Below, piece by piece: positions 15,258-21,471 of a DNA stretch of 28,767 nucleotides. This DNA is from Akkermansiaceae bacterium (GTDB taxonomy: Bacteria > Verrucomicrobiota > Verrucomicrobiia > Verrucomicrobiales > Akkermansiaceae): positions 1-28,767 of the forward strand of contig WTJZ01000006.1 in assembly GCA_011524615.1 (NCBI GenBank). The letters run 5' to 3'. Positions within the stretch are counted from its first letter, which is position 1. Every line of letters starts with the position of its first letter. The notes under the pieces were generated by a model that did no database searches, was not told the DNA's origin, and saw nothing but the letters and a program-made list of their open reading frames with translations. The position numbers and the translations under genes were made by a program.

Positions 15258-16964
15258 TTAACCCTTAATTTCTAGAAGCATTTGAGCATTGCTCGGGAAC
15301 TTCTTCAGGAAGAATAGGAGCCTCTCCATCGCTTGATCCACACGGTGTCCCTTGAGACCTCTACGAATGAGGTGGAACTTCTTCATGGTGATCTCTGGCA
15401 GGAGGAGTTCCTCCCGTCTAGTGCCTGACTTGAAGATGTCTACAGCTGGGTAGATGTAGTGATCTGCAAGGCGACGGTCGAGAACGATTTCCATATTGCC
15501 TGTACCCTTGAACTCTTGGAAGATTGCTTCATCAGCCTTTGAGTTTGTATGGACGAGGGCGGTCGCAAGGATAGTTAGTGAGCCTGCTTCGCGAGTATTG
15601 CGAGCTGCCGCGAAGAGTCGGCGTGGAATCTCTAATGCACCTGTTACGATACCACCTGACTGGTAGCCTCGATTCTTATTGTTGTTATTGTACTTACCTC
15701 GACTTGGCCCACCTGAATCAGCACCACGATTGTAGGCTCTGGCGAGACGAGTGATAGAGTCCATGAGGATGAAGACGTGCTTGCCTTCCTCAGTGAGACG
15801 CTTGGCGCGCTCGATACAGAGCTCAGCGATGCGCATGTGGTTGCGGTTACCTGAATCGTTAGAGCTCGAGTACATTTCTATGCCCGGGAGAGCACGGCGG
15901 AATTCGGTGACCTCCTCTGGACGTTCGTCGATGAGGAGGAAGATCGGGTAGATGGTTTCTGTATGACGCTCCATCAGGGACTTTGCAATGTCCATGAGTA
16001 GAGTAGTCTTACCTGAGCGAGGCGGAGCAACAATGAGTCCACGTTGGCCTCGGCCAATTGGGCTTACGAGGTCGAGTACCCTCGTATTATAACAGTCGCC
16101 TTCTGTCTCGAACGAGATACGCTTATCAGGATTGACCGCTTTCAGATCTTCGAACACTGGCGCAGTGGTGTATTCCTTAACAGGAGTACCATTAATAAAT
16201 GTTACCTCAGTGAGTTGCAGCCCCTTAGGTCCCATTCGAGCCATCCCATGAACCCATGCGCAGTGGCGGATGCCATGCTCTCTAACGTGTTCTGGTGGAA
16301 CAAAGACGTCGTCTCTCGCTTGGCTGTACCCTTTCTCTGGACGACGGAGGAATCCATATCCCTTTGGAGCGAGTTCGATCAAGCCATCAACTTCTACAGG
16401 GTCTCCGGTGAGGACGATTTCCTTTTTCTCCTTCTTGAAGCGACCACGCTTGAACTCTTTTTTCTCCTGAGTCTTTTGGTTAGTCGTCTCTTCTACTGGA
16501 GTATCTGATTGTTCTTTAGGTTTGGTGGACTTTCTAGCAGTTTTCTTGGCCGCCTTGCGCGCTGTCTTCTTTGCTGGCTTAGCCTCATCATTGCTTTCAG
16601 CTGTTTCGGTTATTTCGACTGTTTTGGCTGCTTTTTTGGCGACTTTCTTCGTTGCCTTGCGCGTTGTCTTCTTCGCTACCGGCTTAGCTTCTTCAGTGGC
16701 TGTAGGTTCGGCCTCTAGTGAGATCGGGGCTGCCGTTTGATCGAAGAGTGGGAGCTCTTCCGCTACAGATTCTTTTTTCGCTGCTTTTTTTGTAGCGGTT
16801 TTCTTGGCCGCTACTTTTTTAGCCGCCTTCTTCGCGGCTTTCTTTGCAACCTTCTTAGTCGCTTTTTTCGCCGCCTTCTTTGCAGCTTTTTTGGCAACGG
16901 CCTTCTTCGCTACTGGTGGGGTAGCGTCTTGATCTGTGATGTTATCTGTCGAGTCGTCTGACAT
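15258..16964 (-). CDS. rho: Transcription termination factor Rho with Lys/Ala-rich N-terminal extension
   Basis: A 568-residue Rho; the E. coli protein has 419 residues. The first 180 residues are low-complexity: Lys/Ala tracts at about 19-65, 94-114 and 129-150, resembling histone H1 tails, separated by acidic stretches. The OB-type RNA-binding domain follows (about 185-260, with GYGFLR and DDVFVPPEHV), then the RecA-like ATPase with Walker A APPRSGKTT (about 313-321) and a Walker B region in LLIDERPEEVTEF. The loop between ARAYN and SGG is about 13 residues longer than in E. coli and contains NNNNKN; this is the Q-loop that contacts RNA in the ring. Rho is a hexameric RNA translocase that ends untranslated transcripts. 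The gene has its own terminator; a small hairpin precedes its start. Confidence 0.97.
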   Translation of the reverse strand: MSDDSTDNITDQDATPPVAKKAVAKKAAKKAAKKATKKVAKKAAKKAAKKVAAKKTATKKAAKKESVAEELPLFDQTAAPISLEAEPTATEEAKPVAKKTTRKATKKVAKKAAKTVEITETAESNDEAKPAKKTARKAAKKTARKSTKPKEQSDTPVEETTNQKTQEKKEFKRGRFKKEKKEIVLTGDPVEVDGLIELAPKGYGFLRRPEKGYSQARDDVFVPPEHVREHGIRHCAWVHGMARMGPKGLQLTEVTFINGTPVKEYTTAPVFEDLKAVNPDKRISFETEGDCYNTRVLDLVSPIGRGQRGLIVAPPRSGKTTLLMDIAKSLMERHTETIYPIFLLIDERPEEVTEFRRALPGIEMYSSSNDSGNRNHMRIAELCIERAKRLTEEGKHVFILMDSITRLARAYNRGADSGGPSRGKYNNNNKNRGYQSGGIVTGALEIPRRLFAAARNTREAGSLTILATALVHTNSKADEAIFQEFKGTGNMEIVLDRRLADHYIYPAVDIFKSGTRREELLLPEITMKKFHLIRRGLKGHRVDQAMERLLFFLKKFPSNAQMLLEIKG

Positions 16965-17037
16965 GTACTATGAGGAGGGGGAAAGTTTAGGCGCACGAGA
17001 GGGCATGCGGAACATCGTGCAAGGTAAGTGGAAGAGC

Positions 17038-17060
17038 AAAAACCGTAGGAATAGGACGGT
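17038..17060 (-). promoter_or_regulatory. Small terminator-like hairpin in the rho leader
   Basis: On the reverse strand ACCGT (17060-17056), a 9-nt loop and ACGGT (17046-17042) are followed by five T ending at 17038. It lies about 75 bases before the rho start codon. The stem is only five base pairs, so an attenuator role, known for rho leaders in other bacteria, is speculative. Confidence 0.25.
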
Positions 17061-17216
17061 CTAAGTAACCAAAGAACTAGTTTCGTAATGAGCTAGATGG
17101 TTTCGTTCCTGAAGTCGTTTTACGTTATGATCTTTCGGTTTGCCAATACTTTTTTGTGTAAAACTTGATAATTCACCTTCTTTGAACTCATTTTTGGAAA
17201 GTATGAAGTGTGCTAT

Positions 17217-18089
17217 TTACTTCACTATTATCTGATTATCTATCTCGATTTTGTTTTCTGGGGTGTTTTTGTTCTTAGGATGAGTGTGTTGCTCGTTATC
17301 ACCAAGGTGTGCTGGGGATAATGTGAGGAAGGATGCCCTGAGATCGTCTCGTGTGAGTGTAGAGGATTCGATGCCCGATAGGCGGTCGATGTTAAACTGC
17401 TTTTGGAGAGTTCCTTGTCTGATACATTTATACCGGAGCGTCCCTTTGGTAGCTACGATTAAAGGCGTCCCTATTGGAATATCGGTCTGTTCCAGTAGGG
17501 AATAGCTCGCATTATACCATGCGAGGTTGTCTAAGATTTTCTGAGCCTCAGGGGTGTACTTACGATATGTTGGAATGTGGACGAGGATGATTGCGGACTC
17601 TTCGTTCAGTTGGCAGTAGGAGAGGAAGTTATCTCCTGTTAGAGAAAACATCTTAGGACTGAGATCTACTCCTTCAAAGATGTAGCTCTTCATCTCTGCC
17701 ATCTGGCGTGAGAATTGCTCGGCGACACGCTTTGCCTCAGGGGTGTTGCCATGGGCAACCTGGTCAGACGACTTATACCGAATCAAGTGCTCAGCTACCT
17801 CGAAGTCCGAGAGTTGGTTATCCGAAGCTAAGAGGGGAGTGAGGGTGCCCGTCTGGTAGAGAACGATAAGTACGGTAAAGTAGAGCGTACTAATGAAGCC
17901 GGTAATAAGACCGATAATCGCTTTTGGTTTCCCTTTGATCGCTCCGTGTGAGTGATTGATCACCGCGGAGCTGACCATCCCAATGAGCATGGCAGGTAGG
18001 CCAAGTAGTGGCCCTAAGACTAGTGAACCCAGTCCAAGAGAAAGTGCCCATGTAGCGAGCTTACTTTTCTTAGGTTGGGATTGAGGCAT
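17217..18089 (-). CDS. DUF4190-like membrane protein, function unknown
   Basis: A 290-residue protein. After a short basic N-terminus (SQPKKSK) there are two or three membrane helices: about residues 12-42, Gly/Leu-rich with LGPLLGLPAML, and about 56-80, AIIGLITGFISTLYFTVLIV. This arrangement, with a basic GKPKAIIG turn between helices, resembles DUF4190-type domains. The remaining 200 residues form a soluble domain, predicted extracytoplasmic or peripheral, with no catalytic motif I can name; it contains YTPEAQKILDNLAWY and ends in a polar tail. It begins 13 bases after the 146-residue protein's stop and is the last gene of the floA operon. The exact function is unknown; the context suggests a membrane-organising role. 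Confidence 0.65.
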   Translation of the reverse strand: MPQSQPKKSKLATWALSLGLGSLVLGPLLGLPAMLIGMVSSAVINHSHGAIKGKPKAIIGLITGFISTLYFTVLIVLYQTGTLTPLLASDNQLSDFEVAEHLIRYKSSDQVAHGNTPEAKRVAEQFSRQMAEMKSYIFEGVDLSPKMFSLTGDNFLSYCQLNEESAIILVHIPTYRKYTPEAQKILDNLAWYNASYSLLEQTDIPIGTPLIVATKGTLRYKCIRQGTLQKQFNIDRLSGIESSTLTRDDLRASFLTLSPAHLGDNEQHTHPKNKNTPENKIEIDNQIIVK

Positions 18090-18102
18090 GATCGAGATGT
18101 CG

Positions 18103-18543
18103 TTATTGCAGGCTCTTCGGTTTTCCGAGTACTTCAGTCAAGATGATGGCCTGACGTGCTGCTCCAGGAGATGAGAGGAGTTTCTGTATACTACCCTTTT
18201 GTTGTCGGGGTTGTCTAGACTGTTGCTCAGGTTTAGGCTTGCTGGATACGTTTAGAGTTGGAGATGGCTCGGTTTCAGCAGTCTTGGTGATCTCTGGAGC
18301 GGTATGAATAGGCTCTGGAGGTGAGACAATGACGACAGGTGCCGGTGCTGGTTCTGGAGACTCGGCCTTTTGACGGGCTTCTTCTATGAGGTCTCGGAAT
18401 TCGCCGAGCGGATCATAGTCTGGTTCTGGGACGTCATAGGTTTCGTGTTGTGAGGGCTTCTTCTTGAGCACATTTTGCAGGAAGCCGATGAGAGCAACAA
18501 CGATAAAGATAATGAGCCTAGGCTCTATGGGCCAGTTATCCAT
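18103..18543 (-). CDS. Small single-pass membrane protein of the floA operon
   Basis: A 146-residue protein from the ATG at 18543. A TTG nine codons upstream (18570) is also in frame, but the ATG places a membrane helix (about residues 9-26, LIIFIVVALIGFLQNVL) at the N-terminus as expected. A charged KKK stop-transfer, an acidic segment and a long Pro/Glu/Thr-rich linker follow. The last 25 residues form a conserved-looking tail with AIILTEVLGKPKSL. I recall small proteins in Planctomycetes and Verrucomicrobiota that end in a similar LSEILGPP motif, without known function. It sits 37 bases after floA and 13 bases before the DUF4190-like gene, so it is probably a FloA-associated accessory protein; this is inferred from linkage. 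Confidence 0.65.
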   Translation of the reverse strand: MDNWPIEPRLIIFIVVALIGFLQNVLKKKPSQHETYDVPEPDYDPLGEFRDLIEEARQKAESPEPAPAPVVIVSPPEPIHTAPEITKTAETEPSPTLNVSSKPKPEQQSRQPRQQKGSIQKLLSSPGAARQAIILTEVLGKPKSLQ

Positions 18544-18580
18544 GGGAGAGAGGTGGGGCCGAGGCCCCAAAGGTTAGGAG

Positions 18581-19597
18581 TTATTCCTCTGAGGTGTTTG
18601 GTTCACCTGCGATAGAGTTACGCATGTCGGTATCTGCTTGGACGTTATTGTACTTCACATAGTCCATGACGCCAAGGTTACCGCTGCGGAATGCCTCGGC
18701 AATCGCCATTGGGATTTCTGCTTCGGCTGCGACGACTTTAGCGCGCATCTCTTGAGTACGGGCCGCCATTTCTTGCTCCTGAGCAACGGCTGCGGCACGG
18801 CGTACCTCCGCATTCGCTTGTGCGATTTGCTTGTCTGCTTCTGCTTGCTCAGCCTGGAGGCGGGCCCCAACGTTATCTGCGACGTCTACGTCTGCAATAT
18901 CAATGGAGAGAATTTCAAAGGCCGTAGAGGCGTCGATACCCTTTTCGAGAACGAGTCGTGAGATGGCATCTGGATTCTCCAGAACTTGCTTATAGGATTC
19001 CGCAGATCCTACAGACGTAACGATGCCCTCACCGGTACGGGCGATGATGGTCTCCTCTAGGGCGCCACCGATAAAGTTGGCGAGGTTTGTACGTACTGTG
19101 ACACGAGCACGGACATTCACAGAGATGCCGTCCTTAGCTACTGCAGTAATCTTGGTGAGGCCTGCCGCTGGGTTTGGGCAATCGATTACCTTAGGATTGA
19201 TCGACGTTCTTACCGCTTCGAGTACTGTCTTACCAGTATCTTTGGTCGCGAGGTCGATACTACAAGCGTGTTCGTAGGTGAGATCGATGCCTGCCTTGTC
19301 GGCGGCGATGAGGGCGAGGATGACGTTATTGATGTCTCCTCCCGCGAGGTAGTGCGCCTCGAGTTGTGAGGTGGACACTTCTTGGCCTGCTTTGACAGCA
19401 GTGATGCGCTCATTAACGACTTCTGTGTACGGCACCTTACGGATAGCCATTCCGATGAGGGCACCCCATCCTACCGGAGCACCCGAGAGGAGGGCACGGA
19501 GCCAAGTATTAAAGAACTTGAGCAGGACAAAACCGACAAAAAGTGCGATGAGAACGGCAATAACCGTTAAGATAAGGGGAAAAATGTTGGAATCCAT
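18581..19597 (-). CDS. floA: Flotillin-like protein FloA
   Basis: A 338-residue protein matching the FloA (formerly UPF0365/YqfA) family along its length. A membrane-inserted hydrophobic segment (about residues 5-28) and a second amphipathic stretch (LLSGAPVGWGALIGMAIRK in two parts) anchor it. The SPFH/PHB domain covers about 45-240 (for example DGISVNVRARVTVRTNL and TGEGIVTSVGS). An Ala/Glu/Gln-rich coiled coil follows (about 235-310; QAEQAEADKQIAQANAEV). Bacterial flotillins oligomerise in functional membrane microdomains and influence membrane fluidity, secretion and signalling complexes. The usual NfeD-type partner is not adjacent; two other membrane proteins follow in the same orientation. 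It is divergent from lpxI across 105 bp. Confidence 0.93.
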   Translation of the reverse strand: MDSNIFPLILTVIAVLIALFVGFVLLKFFNTWLRALLSGAPVGWGALIGMAIRKVPYTEVVNERITAVKAGQEVSTSQLEAHYLAGGDINNVILALIAADKAGIDLTYEHACSIDLATKDTGKTVLEAVRTSINPKVIDCPNPAAGLTKITAVAKDGISVNVRARVTVRTNLANFIGGALEETIIARTGEGIVTSVGSAESYKQVLENPDAISRLVLEKGIDASTAFEILSIDIADVDVADNVGARLQAEQAEADKQIAQANAEVRRAAAVAQEQEMAARTQEMRAKVVAAEAEIPMAIAEAFRSGNLGVMDYVKYNNVQADTDMRNSIAGEPNTSEE

Positions 19598-19702
19598 ATG
19601 TGACGTGAAAGTAGATGTAAAAATGTATTATGCAAGCATAGTCTCCACAATTTTTGATACCGCGGATTGACATGGGAGGGGGGAGTTGTTTTTGATGTGG
19701 CC

Positions 19703-20518
19703 ATGAGTCAAAGAACGATCGGAATTATCGCAGGGAATGGAGTCTATCCTGAGACGTTTGCACGTGCAGCACGTCGTCAGCCTGAGGATATTCGATTGGT
19801 TTGCACTGCATTCGACGGAGAGACAAAGCCCGAATTTGCAGAGGAGGTGGATGACATCACGTGGCTCAAGGTGGGGCAACTCGGTAAGATGATTAAGTAC
19901 TTCGTCGATCAAGGAGCGCAGGAGGTGGTGATGGTGGGACAAATCGCGCCCAAGAATCTCTATAACTTTCGCCCAGATCTGCGCACGATAGCGGTCTTGG
20001 CAAAACTGAAGGAGAAGAATGCGGAGTCGATGTTCGGAGCAATCGCAGATGAATTAGAAAAGGATGGCGTGAAGTTGCTCTCGGCGGTGACGTTCTTAGA
20101 TGATCACTTGGCATCAGAGGGACACCTCTTCGGTCCTAAACCTAAGGATAAGATGCAGGAAGATGCAGAGTATGGCTTCAAAATCGCTAAAGAATCCTCT
20201 CGTCTCGATATTGGGCAGTCAGTGGTAGTTCGTGAGGGAACGGTATTGGCAGTAGAGGCGTTCGAGGGGACGAATGAATGCATTAAGCGTGGAGGAATGC
20301 TCGGAAAGGGGAAAAATGTCACCTTGGCTAAAGTAAGTAAGCCGAATCAGGACTTTCGTTTCGATGTGCCGGTCATTGGGCCCATCACGATTGAGACCTG
20401 CAAGGAGGCAGGAGTAAGTCAAATCGTAGTGGAGGCGGGATGTACGCTAGTGTTAGAAGAAGACCGCGTAGCAGAACTTGCTAAGAAGCATAAGGTGACC
20501 GTAATGGCTCTGAAGTAA
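19703..20518 (+). CDS. lpxI: UDP-2,3-diacylglucosamine pyrophosphohydrolase LpxI
   Basis: A 271-residue protein from the ATG at 19703, chosen because the family begins with the IGIIAGNGVYPE segment a few residues in; the upstream in-frame ATG at 19667 gives an unrelated leader. LpxI (former DUF1009) hydrolyses UDP-2,3-diacylglucosamine to lipid X and UMP in lipid A synthesis, replacing LpxH in many bacteria. Visible family blocks are GNGVYP (11-16), NLYNFRPDLRT (85-95), FLDDHLASEG (131-140), VVVREGTVLAVEAFEGTN in two parts (174-191), RGGMLGKG (196-203) and DFRFDVPVIG, whose Asp221 corresponds to the catalytic Asp of Caulobacter LpxI. Its presence implies a lipid A-bearing outer membrane. It converges on mlaE. 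Confidence 0.95.
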   Translation: MSQRTIGIIAGNGVYPETFARAARRQPEDIRLVCTAFDGETKPEFAEEVDDITWLKVGQLGKMIKYFVDQGAQEVVMVGQIAPKNLYNFRPDLRTIAVLAKLKEKNAESMFGAIADELEKDGVKLLSAVTFLDDHLASEGHLFGPKPKDKMQEDAEYGFKIAKESSRLDIGQSVVVREGTVLAVEAFEGTNECIKRGGMLGKGKNVTLAKVSKPNQDFRFDVPVIGPITIETCKEAGVSQIVVEAGCTLVLEEDRVAELAKKHKVTVMALK

Positions 20519-20533
20519 GAGTCATCTCTTCTG

Positions 20534-20570
20534 GCCCGCTGTTACCTACATTCAGCAAGCTGAAGCGGGC
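20534..20570. terminator. Inverted repeat between convergent lpxI and mlaE
   Basis: GCCCGCT (20534-20540) pairs with AGCGGGC (20564-20570), and TTCAGC-AA-GCTGAA (20551-20564) forms a second hairpin inside. The structure lies in the 56-bp gap between two converging genes and could act on both strands, but neither side has a clear T-run. Confidence 0.45.
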
Positions 20571-20574
20571 TCTA

Positions 20575-21354
20575 CTATGTAGCGATAAATCCAGCAGGGA
20601 AGATCTTCTGCATCAAGAGACTGAGGAAGAAGTTAACGATGAGTACCGCGAGTGATGAGTAGACCATTGCCTTGGTAGTGCCTTTTCCGACCCCGACAGC
20701 GCCGTTAGTCGCTTTGAGTCCTTGGTGGCAAGAAATAATGACGATCAGGAGTCCGAAGACGAGGCCCTTGGTCATTGCGATGGTTATATCATCGAGTCCG
20801 GTGAAGTTAGAGACATGGAAGTTCCAGTACGGAGCATCGATCTGGAAGATGTTGACCCCTACGATGTAGGAGGCAAAGATGGCGCAGGCGCATGACTCCG
20901 TAACCAAGAGGGGGATCGAGATAATAATAGCAAGGAAACGGGGGGTGACGAGGTAGTCGATAGGGTGAATACTCATCGAGCGCAGAGCATCTACCTGTTC
21001 GGTCACCTTCATCGTGCCAATTTCCGCAGCCATTGACGATCCGACACGTCCAGCAAGCATGAGAGCGGTAATGGTTGGACCTAGTTCTCGGAGCATCGAG
21101 GTACTGACCAGACCTCCACCAACAGTCTCCATATTAACGAGCTTAAATTGGAAGAGAGATTGTGCCGCGAGTACGGCGCCAGTGAATGCTCCAGTGACAA
21201 TCACGACTGGTTGGGAGCGGAATCCAATTTCCGCGAGCTGTTCTAGCAGGAGGTTGAGTCTAAACTTACCTCTGAAGATTGATTCTATAACATCGGTGAG
21301 GAGGAATGCTAGTTCTCCTAGATACTCGATGGCGCTTTTTATCCCTTTGATCAC
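20575..21354 (-). CDS. mlaE: MlaE-family ABC transporter permease
   Basis: A 259-residue integral membrane protein starting with GTG at 21354. It carries the family signature RELGPTITALMLAGRVGS followed by GTMKVTEQVDALRSM, the cytoplasmic coupling segment, and about five hydrophobic segments. MlaE permeases pair with an ATPase (MlaF) and an MCE-domain protein (MlaD) to move phospholipids between inner and outer membranes. Here neither partner is adjacent: the downstream side is the convergent lpxI gene and the upstream side a glycosidase gene. The partners must be encoded elsewhere, or this is a stand-alone paralogue. Two stem-loops lie in its 117-bp upstream gap. Confidence 0.9.
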   Translation of the reverse strand: MIKGIKSAIEYLGELAFLLTDVIESIFRGKFRLNLLLEQLAEIGFRSQPVVIVTGAFTGAVLAAQSLFQFKLVNMETVGGGLVSTSMLRELGPTITALMLAGRVGSSMAAEIGTMKVTEQVDALRSMSIHPIDYLVTPRFLAIIISIPLLVTESCACAIFASYIVGVNIFQIDAPYWNFHVSNFTGLDDITIAMTKGLVFGLLIVIISCHQGLKATNGAVGVGKGTTKAMVYSSLAVLIVNFFLSLLMQKIFPAGFIAT

Positions 21355-21363
21355 GGTAAAGGA

Positions 21364-21407
21364 ATACCCCTCCCTTTTTGATGATACAACAAAAAGATGA
21401 GGGGTAT
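21364..21407. promoter_or_regulatory. Long imperfect hairpin upstream of mlaE
   Basis: ATACCCCTC (21364-21372) and GAGGGGTAT (21399-21407) are perfect complements. Inside them TTTTTG (21375-21380) and CAAAAA (21390-21395) also pair, leaving a 9-nt loop. The structure begins about 10 bases before the GTG start of mlaE (reverse strand). It may be a leader structure in the mlaE mRNA or a terminator for the glycosidase gene; on the reverse strand the inner arm supplies a run of T. Confidence 0.5.
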
Positions 21408-21431
21408 GCGAAATTCTGAGTTAAGACTCCC

Positions 21432-21455
21432 CCCATAGATGTGATGGGGAGATCA
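21432..21455 (-). terminator. Possible weak hairpin after the GH95-like gene
   Basis: On the reverse strand CTCCCCAT pairs with ATGGGGGGAG (two G bulged) across a short loop, followed by TCTTAA. It lies about 16 bases after the glycosidase stop codon. The following T-run is poor. Confidence 0.35.
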
Positions 21456-21471
21456 GAATGAGGCGGCGAAC

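Noticed and set aside
16044..16508. Forward open frame of 154 codons opposite rho
   Set aside because: It lies wholly on the antisense strand of the conserved Rho coding region, and its translation shows no recognisable domain.
16600..16912. Possible tandem DNA repeat or CRISPR-like array
   Set aside because: The similarity comes from repeated AKK codons of Rho; there are no constant repeats with unique spacers.
16509..16961. Forward frames giving Cys/Phe/Leu-rich hydrophobic peptides opposite the Rho N-terminus
   Set aside because: They are the complement of Lys/Ala repeats, which automatically reads as Phe/Leu/Cys-rich sequence; not evidence of membrane proteins.
18638..18961. Forward open frame of 107 codons opposite floA
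   Set aside because: Antisense to the FloA coiled-coil region, with no independent signal.
21014..21400. Forward open frame of 128 codons opposite mlaE
   Set aside because: It is antisense to the strongly conserved MlaE signature region; low-complexity Ser/Pro-rich translation typical of a shadow frame.
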